From NCBI RefSeq assembly GCF_003672135.1, contig NC_039510.1, positions 9,548,001-9,612,000 on the forward strand: a DNA stretch of 64,000 bases, in the 5' to 3' direction. The position numbers and the translations under genes are program-made. The notes under the pieces were generated by a model, which was not told the DNA's origin, searched no databases, and saw only the letters and a program-made list of their open reading frames with translations. This DNA is from Ooceraea biroi (Eukaryota > Arthropoda > Insecta > Hymenoptera > Formicidae). Shown piece after piece: positions 35,531 to 45,928 of this stretch. Within the stretch, counting starts at the first letter, position 1. Each line of letters begins with the position of its first letter.

Positions 35531-36319
35531 TAGAGAACCTCAAGTAAGAGTATGGACATCGTGGATTCGCACCTGATTGGTGGGATTGAAAATGGCGGAT
35601 TTGAGGTTTATCAATTAAGGGACTCTACTAAATAAAATACATCTATGTTAGAAAAAGAAATTGCACCTAACATTAATTGTGAAAATAACAATATCTTTAT
35701 AAAATAAATATTCCTGGTGGAAAAATTTATCATATTTTTTTAAAAAATTGGAACGTTTCTCAGAATAAATCAGAAAATCTAAAAAAATTCGAAAAATCAT
35801 TACTTTTTATTATGGTTTATAAATTTTCATACATAGAGATACTGAAAATTCTCATCCAGTCATTTCTGAAAAATATTGAGAAAATAATTTTTCAGAATTT
35901 TTCAGAAATAACTGGATGAGAATTTTGAGAATATTTCAGCATCTCTAAGTATGAACATTTCTGTAAAATAGTAATAATTTTTGAGAATATTTCTGATTGT
36001 CTAAGTTATGAGAAATAAGAATCGTTCTAATTCTAAAAAAATTCTGAGACATCCTGAAAAAATCTGAGAAATTTTTCCACTAAGGATATCCATACTGCTC
36101 GTTCTTCTGCATTTGTTGGCAAAGTTGCCATGTAACATCTTCTTTTATCCTTATTTGTACAACCTCGTACACAATACCCAGTCATTTCGCTTACTTTTCT
36201 TACACTAATATTTTTAATCGTAAAGTAAGGAAGGTTATATTGTATACTCCTTATAAATAGTGACCATACAAACGCCATTTTCGATCCACGATGTCTATAC
36301 TCTTACTTGAGGTTCTCTA
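35531..36319. mobile_element. 789-bp P-element-like or hAT-like element, 8-bp target duplication
   Basis: TIRs of about 34 bp start TAGAGAACCTCAAGTAAGAG. CTGAAAAT is repeated exactly at 35523-35530 and 36320-36327. A minus-strand fragment near the right end resembles a THAP domain, as in P-element transposases, which also make 8-bp duplications. hAT elements make 8-bp duplications and often start TAG-G too, so the class is not settled. An inner palindrome lies at about 35820-35960. Confidence 0.8.
36033..36278 (-). pseudogene. THAP-domain-like fragment
   Basis: On the minus strand from about 36185, MTGYCVRGCTNKDKRR followed by MATLPTNAEERAVWISL has the start of a C2CH THAP zinc-dependent DNA-binding domain (Cys-x3-Cys, basic stretch, Pro, Arg/Trp). 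The C-terminal Cys-His pair is missing. Likely the residue of a P-element-type transposase. Confidence 0.5.
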
Positions 36320-36902
36320 CTGAAAATGAGACACTTATGAAAAAAAATATATAAAGAATCTATTCGTGTGAATTTATAATCAGCTTATAAGCTGTCATTA
36401 ATTTACTATTCGCAATTACTGTAGAAAGCAATGCAATTGGTTTCTTTTGTTTTTTTTCGTCAGGGTTGTGACAAATGTTCGTACAAAAATAAACTACTTT
36501 GAATATACTACTTTGACATGCGTATTCAAATCTTGTACTAACATTCGCAACCGTGATGAAAGAAGCAAAAGAAACCGATAGAAAATGTTTGCATTGCTTT
36601 CTACAGTAATTGCGAATAGTAAATTAATGACAGCTTATAAGCTGATTATAAATTCACACGATAGATTTTTTATATATTTTTTTTCATAAGTGTCTCATTT
36701 TCAGCATCCATAATTCTAATTTTATTTCTTAGCGAGCGGCTCGGCACTCGCCTCCGCGCGCTCTGGATTCGCTTGATTTTAATATTCAATATTTCGATTA
36801 TTATTGCGAATATCGTAAAATGGTATGGGACTTTTCTGTTCATCTCGATCTGCTCTATTGGCATACGAGAGGTTAGGCGATTATTATGGGACACCCTGTA
36901 TA

Positions 36903-37920
36903 ATAAGCTGCAATTATCGATTGTATCGACTATGAACGTACACACAAGGTGTGTCGGAACAAAGGATATCTGCCCAGCAAACATTTTGGTTGTGGGATGT
37001 TGCCAAATGAGAAACAAATGTCAGCGGAACTATAATGCCAAAGTCAGAGCCTACTGTGTCTTCAGTTGGTCTCCAATATGAACCAAATCTGACGAACATA
37101 TTCCACAGTCAAATTGACGACAACATTAGAGCAGATCTGACAATAGAACGGTGAAAATGTTGCATATTGACGGTTAAGTGTGTTAACAGAATTGCAATAA
37201 CAAAGTATGTTTTCCATTTACGACCTTCCGGCAAACATAATTTGTTGCCACATTTGCAATTGAAGAAAATGTTATAGGGGTGGAGCGTGATAGGGTTGGG
37301 CCATCTGACGCACCCACAATAAATATAAAATACGTACGTTTTACTCCGCCAATCATCACCACACGTTCGATTTATAGGCGTGACACGCATTGATGATTCG
37401 ATGCTCGCCTTATGGTAAAACGATCGCGCCGCAGGCTATTAATTAAACAGCGTTCGTTTAAACGCGGAATGCGAATACAAACCATGAAAGAAACGCAATC
37501 GCCGTGTAATTAACATTTTCAGTCGCATTATCATGTCGAGCCGTTATCACGTACGTAACTGTGTCACGAGACGAGAGATGCGGGTAGGTGAGTTGAAAAT
37601 CCATTCAACTCAGAAAACGTAGAGGCGAATAAATTGTACTTGTGTTTAGCATAAATTTTTAAGATTACTTTTACGACATCCTATAGCTCAATCTCTTTGC
37701 TCGCGGTAATAGGTTTTTGCAATTACCGTTTTTTCAGATACGGTGAACGCTAACGTGACGTTATTGGGTAAAGTCACGTTATATTGAGCACAGTTTAGCC
37801 TTTCGACCAATAACATTAATTGCAAAAACTTTCTGATATCTTTCTCGGAATGCTAGCTTTAAAAGCATGGCAAGAGATAAGGATAGCAGCATATTATCAT
37901 TGAATCAATAAAGGAAGAAA
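36903..37920. other. No gene seen
   Basis: Mixed-composition DNA between two palindromic elements. An ATG at 37533 (MSSRYHVRNCVTRREMR) precedes good donors near 37582-37588 and could be a small first exon, but no matching second exon can be shown. Confidence 0.3.
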
Positions 37921-39127
37921 ATAATTAGAGATGCTGCAGCATTATTAAAAAATTAAATCACTAAAATCAAATAAACAATAAAAATATCGGAAATGCGAGA
38001 TTCCGCCAATATTTATTGCGCACGGATCGTCGGAGTAGTTATTGATTCAATGATAATTGATTGTAATTGCGTTTTAATAAGGGCATGGAATTTAGTATAA
38101 TTAATTTAAAAAATCGATGCCCAATTATGCACGATTATAATCAATTATCATTGAATCAATAAAGGAAGAAAATAATCCCAGATAGCCAAACCGGACAGAG
38201 CACGTTTTACAATGAGAATATTCTTTCAAGATTATCAAAATATTATTATCGTACCCCATACAGCACAAGATCGTTCTATGATCATTCATAGAATAATATC
38301 GGAAAATGTTTAGAATATTCTCATATAATGCGTCAGAGTTACGCAGTATCATATGATACTGTGCAGGAAAATAATTATCTTTCTGGTGGTAGGAAGATGA
38401 TGCGCTATTATTTCCACACCACCTTGCGGTAGATAGCTTGGTGCGCTTTTTTTATAGTGGTTTCCCCGGTAGGCCTAATCCACTCTAATTATTTAAAATT
38501 GTTCGAAGTGCCTTCCTCCTTCGCGTACACAAAGTTCGGCCCTTCGTATAATGTCGCGTGTTGCACGGTGCGCCATATCGGGCGTAATGGTATCGAAGGC
38601 CGCAAGAATAGATTCACGTACCTCGTTTTCTCTGCCATTACGCCGCTGCTCAACTAAACTTTTTACATACCCCCAAAGAAAAAATTCTAATACATTTAAT
38701 ACACAGAAACTCTGACGCATTATATGAGAATATTCTAAACATTTTCCGATATTATTCTATGAATGATCATAGAACGATCTTGTGCTGTATGGGGTACGAT
38801 AATAATATTTTGATAATCTTGAAAGAATATTCTCATTGTAAAACGTGCTCTGTCCGGTTTGGCTATCTGGGATTATTTTCTTCCTTTATTGATTCAATGA
38901 TAATTGATTATAATCGTGCATAATTGGGCATCGATTTTTTAAATTAATTATACTAAATTCCATGCCCTTATTAAAACGCAATTACAATCAATTATCATTG
39001 AATCAATAACTACTCCGACGATCCGTGCGCAATAAATATTGGCGGAATCTCGCATTTCCGATATTTTTATTGTTTATTTGATTTTAGTGATTTAATTTTT
39101 TAATAATGCTGCAGCATCTCTAATTAT
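37921..39127. mobile_element. Inverted repeat with two 420-bp arms around a transposase fragment
   Basis: Arms 37921-38340 and 38708-39127 match almost base for base in inverted orientation (TAGAGATGCTGCAGC at the ends, GACGCATTATATGAGAATAT innermost). They contain CCCAGATAG and CCCATACAGCAC motifs shared with other elements at 40590 and 42683. The 367-bp loop holds a mariner-type transposase C-terminus on the minus strand. Confidence 0.87.
38493..38707 (-). pseudogene. mariner-like transposase C-terminal fragment
   Basis: FFLWGYVKSLVEQRR, ESILAAFDTITPDMAHRATR and RRAELCVREGGRHFEQF match the last 70 residues of the mariner-like transposases common in ants. Nothing of the catalytic domain remains upstream; the fragment starts at the edge of the inverted-repeat arm. 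Confidence 0.72.
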
Positions 39128-39390
39128 ATTTAGATTATACCGCCAGAGCAAAATTAATAAAGACTGGTAGAACAATTTTCTACCAGTAAGTGTATCTATT
39201 GCTTATTTTTATTTTTATGTCCGTTTTTTAATTAATTTAATTTTGATGTTTTTAGAAAATGACATATATTTTATAACACACTTGATAAGAACCACGAATG
39301 GTGGTCGAAACGTTGTGTGCTTAATTTTTTGAATAAAGATAGCCAGTTTTGGTCGTTGGAAGAAGAAGTCTTTATCTAATTAATTTCTTC
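39128..39390 (+). repeat. Unassigned repeat with hammerhead-like hairpin
   Basis: At 39279-39320 a sequence TTGATAAG, hairpin ACCAC-GAAT-GGTGGT, CGAAAC and GTTGTGTGC resembles the hammerhead-like motif reported in some Penelope-like retroelements. Core positions differ from the active consensus (TTGATAA against CUGAUGA). AATAAAGATAGCCAG follows. No reverse transcriptase is near. Confidence 0.3.
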
Positions 39391-39893
39391 CTTTATTGAT
39401 TCAATGATAATGCGCACGTAGCGGCAGCAAGAGACGGACCGTGGATATTTTGCACGAGACGACTGGTTGAGATAGCCGAGATTTTCGGATTCGTAATAAC
39501 ATGTGGATCGATCGACCCGAGCAGCGTTGACCGACATCGTTAAAATGCTTTCCTTTTTTATTATTGCATACTCGAATTAAATATATGATAAGACATTGTA
39601 AAAGACATTGATAAAATATATGTTTTGTTTCTTTATAAATTTTAACTGTTTTGAAATAGCCTGCAGTATTTGTAACCATTTTAGTGTAACATTATTAATC
39701 GATTGACGACGCAATACCAACCGTCGGGCCAACATGATAAACGTTGGGCAATCAACATAAATCCAATATAAAACCAATGTTTATATGCCGCTCGGGGAAG
39801 TAAGAACAGGCTCAATCGATTCTGTGTACTTGAATTATAATACACGCTCGCTGGTGGCCGGAATGGGTGGATTGTGACCGCCCAGTGACCGCT
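39391..39893. other. No gene seen
   Basis: Short frames on the minus strand resemble nothing. TTTATTGATTCAATGATAAT at 39393-39412 repeats a sequence present in the arms of 37921-39127. Confidence 0.4.
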
Positions 39894-40007
39894 GGGCTGC
39901 GTTCCGATTCCACGCCAGGGTGCTCTCCCTCTCTTTTTATCTCATTCTTGTATCTTTCTCACTCCAACATAACGGGTGCACCTGGGTAAGGAATCGGAAC
40001 GCAGCCC
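39894..40007. mobile_element. 114-bp MITE
   Basis: Inverted ends GGGCTGCGTTCCGATTCC and complement enclose CACGCCAGGGTGCTCTC and GGGTGCACCTGGG. A diverged copy lies at 23552-23660, and a related start (GGCTGCGTTCCGTTTCACGC) occurs at 44831. CTG on both sides may be a 3-bp target duplication. Confidence 0.8.
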
Positions 40008-41220
40008 TGGTTGACGGGATACGGGAGAACGTGCAAAAAAGGCGATAACGACGTTTCTCCCTTTTCGGAGGGATGCGAGCGGATGTGCGCGACCCGTTTC
40101 GCTTGTGCGTTTCGTTTTACAGTTAAAATTTCCGGTTCCAAGTCGCGCTTCGAAGCTACCAGCGCGCTTCGCTGTTTGCCTCCAATTTTATTTCCAGAGA
40201 CAATATACAGTGTACACTGTATTGGATTGTTACATCTACGAGTTAACACAAACGATCGAATAACATTCCGTAACGTTGTATTTGCTTTCGGTTGATGAAG
40301 CCGAGAGAAATTTAGATAATTAGACATAATAGATAATCGTGTACTAGGATGCATTTCTTCCTATATTTAATTTTTTTTAAATGAAGCAGAGCAAATGAGA
40401 GCAAGTGAAATAAAGCGAGTAATATATATGTTAAATAAGTTCTCAAAAAGTTGCTTTAATTACGTCACTGTAAACTAATGTGTAGGTTTTAATGTCCGCC
40501 GCAGTTCGTGATGACATGTAAAAAGCGTTAATCCTTGAAATTTTGAAATGGTATCGTCGACAAATATGACCACGTATATTTCGAAATAACCCAGATAGTA
40601 CAAACCTATTCTGTGAAGATTCTATAAATATTTATTGAGAATATTAGAATATTCTGAGAATGTACTGATATGATGAAAAGCACATTAAATAAATGTGCAG
40701 AGAATAATAAAATGGGACTACTTATAATATGCTGAATAGAGCCATAGAATATTCTTTGAAATATTCTTGTAATATACAAAACAGAGTTTGGGAATATTCA
40801 CAGGATATTTTATATAGGTGTAATTTATACATGAAAATTTAATTACTTAAAATATTTTAAATATTTGAGATATACCAATTATTTTTCACGTGTCTACTAT
40901 GCATAAATATTCTGTGTATAATTGCTTTTTAAATTGTAGATATTTATGCAAATACATATTCTGATAGACAAAGGATAGAATAATAATACTTATTAAAATC
41001 GTAATCTATTTAAACATTTATTATAAAAATGCAGTTTTCTATATTTATATGTTAACAGATATTTTGATTTTGTTACACTGCGAAAAATAATTGTAGGTAT
41101 TTGAAATTGGTGTATTTGAAATATTTAAAATGTTTTAATTAATGTAAATTTTCGTTTATTTAAAATAAAATTAGAAACAATATAAATTTTAAATATTTTA
41201 TTATAATTAATATATTATCA
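40008..41220. other. No gene seen; AGAATATTCT-rich stretch 40590-40830
   Basis: After a CpG-richer 40010-40190 the DNA becomes AT-rich. From CCCAGATAG at 40591 the sequence repeatedly carries GAATATTC-type palindromes, like the inner part of the arms at 38186-38340. It is probably a partial copy of the same repeat family. Confidence 0.4.
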
Positions 41221-41480
41221 TACAGGGTGAATATTAATGCCTGTCCCAACCTTTTACCATGGCAGATGAGTTACTGCTCAAACAGCACCAAGTCGACTGT
41301 TAGTTGACTGTCAGTCGGCAGAAGAAGTCTAAAGTCGACTTCAAAGTCAGGCTGAATGTCAACTTATAGTCAGCTAATAGTAGACAAATGACTCGACTAT
41401 AGTCGTCTATCAGTCAGCCAAAAGTGGACTTATAAGTTGACTTTATGGCAATTAGAAGTCGACTTTATGATGATTATAAG

Positions 41481-42431
41481 CAGAGACCGGATCACGATGC
41501 CGTTTTCCCCACTCCAAGCGCGTGCTATCGGCCGAGCGCCGCGAGAAGCAGTACCGTCACTGCGCCAGTCTAAGGGAGCATCGTCGCGTAGAATGCAAAA
41601 ATATCTATATACTAAAAATATCTATATAATAAATATATACATATACCTACATATATATAAACAATATATACAATATATAAAAATTATTATATAAATATAT
41701 ATGTTTATATATTTAAAATATTATATATAGATTTTAAATTATTATATTATTATTTAATTATTATTTAAAATTATTATTTAAAATATTACATATAGGTATC
41801 TAAAATAACTAAATTATTAAAAATAAATTATTTTTTATATCTGAAACAATGAGTAACGAAGTAATGAGATAAATTGTTGAATTTAAAATTTTAGCGTCTA
41901 TCTGTTAAAACAGTTTTATAGCGTGAAAAAGTACTTTCTACTTCGGATGAGACCGGATGGGTGCGTACTTAATAAGAGCCAATTGTTCCAAATTTACTTG
42001 TACGTCTGACTCTCTACATTCGGAAATTTTGATTAACTTTTGTAAGCCACTATTTTTGGTTAATATATTAACCAAATTTTAATAATTTATTTTTAATAAT
42101 TTAGTTATTTTAGATACCTATATGTAATATTTTAAATAATAATTTTTAATAATAATTAAATAATAATATAATAATTTAAATCTATATATAAAATTTTAAA
42201 TATATAAACATATATATTTATATAATAATTTTTATATATTGTATATATTGTTTATATATATGTAGGTATATGTATATATTTATTATATAGATATTTTTAA
42301 TATATAGATATTTTTGCATTCTACGCGACGATGCCCCCTTAGACTGGCGCAGTGACGGTACTGCTTCTCGCGGCGCTCGGCAGATAGCACGCGCTTGGAG
42401 TGGGGAAAACGACACCGTGATCCGGTCTCTG
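41481..42431. mobile_element. hAT-type element with long inverted arms, 951 bp
   Basis: The ends read CAGAGACCGGATCACG inward from both sides, and ATTATAAG is repeated exactly at 41473-41480 and 42432-42439, an 8-bp hAT-type duplication. The arms extend about 350 bp each (to about 41833, from about 42080). The loop carries a hAT-like protein fragment on the minus strand. Confidence 0.87.
41838..42063 (-). pseudogene. hAT-family C-terminal (dimerisation) fragment
   Basis: On the minus strand the loop reads LEQLALIKYAPI, then SEVESTFSRYKTVLTDRR and FNNLSHYFVTH with one or two stops. This resembles the VE-SFS-YK-L-DRR block near the end of hAT-type transposases. It supports the class given by the TIRs and target duplication. 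Confidence 0.55.
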
Positions 42432-42682
42432 ATTATAAGTCTATTTTGTGGTGATTAAAAGTCGACTTTATGGCGATTATAAACCAACTTTCAGTCAATT
42501 TTACGTTATTTATATTAACTACTAAAGTTTTATTAGTGACATCTCAAACACTTGATCGATTTAATTTTATTATACTTTAATTGTATAATATTTACAATAT
42601 ATAATAAAATTAAGAAATAAATCTTACAAAGAAGATCACGTAAATCCATATGATGAATGATTTCATTAACCTGCACTTTATA

Positions 42683-44233
42683 CCCATACAGCACATAAGC
42701 TTCCAGTTTTATTGCAGGAATGTTGCAACATTACAAGTTGCAATGTAATTTTGCAGAGATATTACAGAGATATACAATTGCAATGTTGCACCGAAATGAT
42801 CCTGCAAAGTTGTATGCGTTTTCGCTCCGCACCACTAGGTGGTGCATATGTCGAGTTCTTACTCGACGTTAAGATTTAGCTTCACAGTTATATAAGTACG
42901 TGCCTTGGCATGATAATAATTTTTCTGAGAATTTTTGCACTTGCGGCAGAGATTCCCATGGACAACATCCACGCACGTCGCAAGCATCTGAAGTCATTAA
43001 ATTTGCCCATTTAATCATAATTAAGTATTAGCTAAAAAACAGATTACTTTATAATATTGGACCGATATAAATTACTCTCTTTTACTATACTATTATATTT
43101 TTTGCAATGTTTCTGGGAGCACACATTTCAATGTTGCTGCAATGTTTCATTGCAATGTTTCCTAGGGCGGACATTTCAACGTTACTGCAATGTTGCAGCA
43201 ACATTGCAGAGACATTTCGCAACTTCCATGCAATATTGTACTCTTTCAATGTAAGATTTCTGCAACGTTTCTGCAATCTTTCGGTGCTGTTCCAGGCAGC
43301 ACATGTTAGCCTAATATATGTTTCTTAGACGTATCTAATGTCTAAGAAACATAAAGTACCATTTAAGAAACGGTTTAAATAGAAACCGTTTTTAGACCTA
43401 AATTTTAAAAACGTATTTTTCACGTTTCCACAGAAACGAAAAATGTGTTTTATTAAATTAATTTGAAATTATATAATTAATATAGAAAAATAGTAATTTC
43501 TACTTACTTTGCGAGTATTAATTATTTTTACATCATACGTTTCAATGTACTCGATTATGGAACAAGAGACAAAAATCAACACAAGTGTGTGTGATTCCCA
43601 CCTCTGATTCACCAAGCGACCGATAGATGGCCAGGCCAGACGTGACGTTCTCGCAAGTAACATTTGTTATCACCTTATAAATAACCATCCGGAAAACCGA
43701 TCCAATACTCTTTTCTTCTTCTTTTCTTTTGAAACTTTTGAGATCACTATTACTTGAAGTGATATTTCAAAAGAGTGAGATTCCACTACATGAAATTTAG
43801 AGAGTAATTAATAAAATATAAAAATCTAGTTTTTTACAAAAATGTGACTTAACTCTGTCTATCTTTGAGGCACTGATATATAGAATTGATAAATATTTTT
43901 CTGATGGTTTCTGAAACGTTTTTTTGCCGAAAAAGAAACGTTTCTCCTAACGTTTTTTCGTTGGACATTTTTCTTTTAAATAAACGTTTCAATAAAATGG
44001 TTATGAAACGTTACGGTAAAACGTTTATGAAACGGTTTTGAAACCAATGTGTGCTGCCTGGGATTGCAATATTATTATGACGTTTCGTTGCAATGTTCCG
44101 AAAAGCGGACATTTTCACATTCCTGCAATCCCATAGCAATGCTGCAGAAACATTTCGCAGTGAATTTGCAATGTTGCTACGTTGCGGTGGAAGATTCCTG
44201 CAATATATATGCAATCTTTTTGTGCTGTATGGG
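42683..44233. mobile_element. Composite of CCCATACAGCAC / CCCAGGCAGCAC repeat elements
   Basis: The outer ends CCCATACAGCACA (42683) and TGTGCTGTATGGG (44221-44233) are inverted. An inner pair, CCAGGCAGCACATG (43292) and TGTGCTGCCTGGG (44050-44062), lies within. Flanks of the inner piece (about 43120-43291 and 44063-44220) are homologous, rich in TGCAATGTTGC-type palindromes, suggesting nested or tandem copies. No coding capacity. Confidence 0.65.
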
Positions 44234-44297
44234 TTATTATTATTACATTCATCATATAGCATAATGATGTTTCTTTTACAATGTGTATTGTTTTCTT

Positions 44298-44363
44298 TTA
44301 GGTAAAACAGACAACTCGTATAGAATTATGGATGCATCAACTACAAACACAAGGATGTGATAC
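44298..44363 (+). other. Possible terminal coding exon of an unknown gene
   Basis: After a pyrimidine-rich acceptor (TTTTCTTTTAG) an open frame VKQTTRIELWMHQLQTQGCD reads to the edge of the transposon at 44364. Without the transposon the codons would continue ACT TAA. No upstream exon could be identified, so the gene, if any, is unknown. Confidence 0.25.
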
Positions 44364-45920
44364 TAAGGTGGCTCTTATTTACTCTTGGTGAAAATTTTTT
44401 GGGGATTTTTTTTGGCGCTACCCCCCAGTTTGGTTCCATTTTATAAAAAAATAATCTGTGTAAAATTTCAGCTCAATCGGATAAAGGGAAAGGGTACCCC
44501 TGGGACCTTGAAAATCGAAAAAATCATAAAATCACAGAAAAAATCAATTTTATTTGTTTATCTTGCGAAATATTAATTATATGCAAAAAAGTATTATACA
44601 AAAGTTGTAGATCTGTTAAAAATGCACATGTTATCATCTACCACTTTTTCTCGTACGACTATCGATTTCCGAGAAAAAGTAATGCCACGAATCAAGCTAC
44701 TCCAGTTAGTATAGTATAATAAATTCAGTTTGCGTATTATAGATACATTTTCGTGTAAATACTAATTATTCGTGAATGGTCAAAGGACGAGCGGATTCGA
44801 GGAAAATTGTATTGTAATGATTTTAAAGCCAAGGCTGCGTTCCGTTTCACGCATTGAGCGCTAAAAGTCTATAGTTCACGTGACATGTAATCGGGGCCAT
44901 CCATCATGCAAGATGGATGGCAAAAGCTATTTATTGCTTGAAAATTTTTCTGTTTCGTGGTGAATTTGTATTATCATTACAAGAAGAAAATGCGATCTGT
45001 GATATTTGTATTTTTCTTGTCAGTGTGTATGTCGAAGCATGGTTTTGTGCGCTTTCTGCTGCCAAAGCACCGTATCTGGATTACAGGGTTCTTTCAAAAC
45101 TTTTTGAATATCAAGCTATCGATCGTGACATCTCTCGTGCTGCTTTATAAAAACTAAGCAATCATTTATGGTATTTGAGCCCTGAACATGTCGCATTAGC
45201 TTTCTTTGATCCAAATTTGTCATTTGAATCGAAAATGAAAATGGTCAATGCTTTGAATCGCGAAACAGAATCATCAAACTAAAATGAGAAACGAATACAA
45301 GTATAAATCGATAAAATCCCAGAAATTATTAACAACGGAATTAAACAATTCGTTTCCACTGAAACTAGAAGATTTTTCGAAAGATTTGACTTGAATGATG
45401 AATTTCTTAAAACAGAATCGTTGACGTGGCATAAAAATGAAAGTTTTGTAAAAGGTCTCGAATTAGTAAATAGATTGAAAGTTGTAAATGATTCGGCTGA
45501 GAGAGGGATCAAGCTTATGGAAGATTATAATAAATTATTTACGAAAAACGAGCAACAGAAACAGTATGTGCTTCAGATTGTAAGTGATTATCGCCGAAAG
45601 TTTCCAGGTTATAAAAAAGAGACTTTATCTCAGCATCAAGATTTGTAGTAAAAAGAAGTGATTTTCACATTTTTCTCGGAGATCGTTAGTCGTACTTTGT
45701 ATAATACATTTTTGCATATAATTAATATTTCGCAAGATAAACAAATAAAACTGATTTTTTCTGTGATTTTATGATTTTTTCGATTTTCAAAGTCCCAGGG
45801 GCCCCTTTCCCTTTATCCGATTGAACTGAAATTTTACACAGATTATTTTTTCATAAAATGGAACCAAACTGGGGGGTAGCGCAAAGAAAATTCAAACTTT
45901 GAAAATAAGAGCCACCCTAA
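44364..45920 (+). mobile_element. 1557-bp TIR transposon, 8-bp target duplication
   Basis: Long imperfect TIRs (about 250 bp) start TAAGGTGGCTCTTATTT at the left and the complement of TTAGGGTGGCTCTTATTT at the right. TGTGATAC is repeated exactly at 44356-44363 and 45921-45928. The interior carries a decayed protein frame on the + strand (44917-45648). Class is uncertain; 8-bp duplications fit hAT or P-type elements. Confidence 0.85.
44917..45648 (+). pseudogene. Uncharacterised insect transposon protein, C-terminal half, three stops
   Basis: One reading frame holds ICIFLVSVYVEAWF, APYLDYRVLSKLFEYQAID, LWYLSPEHVALAFFD, MKMVNALN and VVNDSAERGIKLMEDYNKLF, EQQKQYVLQIVSDYRRKFP, broken by TAA at 45148, 45280 and 45304. 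This order (LWYLSPE ... VVND-AERG ... Q-Q-LLQ-V-DYR) recurs in uncharacterised proteins of many insects that I take to be transposon-borne. No catalytic motif is evident. Confidence 0.6.
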
Positions 45921-45928
45921 TGTGATAC

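Larger units (their letters stand above)
34749..36898. mobile_element. Palindromic TIR transposon (CAGGGTGTCCCAT family) with nested insertions, 2150 bp
   Basis: The outer TIRs 34749-34905 and about 36732-36898 are inverted copies starting CAGGGTGTCCCATAATAATC, TA-flanked (34747-34748, 36899-36900). Between them the inverted arms continue in pieces: 35491-35530 with 36328-36435 on the left, 36591-36731 on the right. The left arm is interrupted by the MITE at 34906-35179, unmatched DNA at about 35212-35490, and the P-like element at 35531-36319. No transposase frame was found. Confidence 0.82.
41291..42500. repeat. AGTCGACT-type degenerate repeat array, interrupted
   Basis: Between 41291 and 41470 variants of AGTCGACT/AGTTGACT/AGTCAG-CT recur every 10-20 bases in both orientations. 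The pattern resumes at 42440-42500 (AAAAGTCGACTTTATGGCGA) on the other side of the inserted element 41481-42431. Confidence 0.6.

Noticed and set aside
40590..40830. Repeated GAATATTC taken as heat-shock elements
   Set aside because: Spacing between the GAA/TTC units does not keep the alternating 2-base gaps, and the same palindromes occur in the repeat arms at 37921-39127; it is repeat-family sequence.
41437..42415. Matching open frames (SPLQARAI, REAVPSLRQSKGASSRRMQKYL) on opposite strands
   Set aside because: They lie in the two arms of one inverted repeat, so the similarity comes from the palindrome, and the frames end in TA-rich low complexity.
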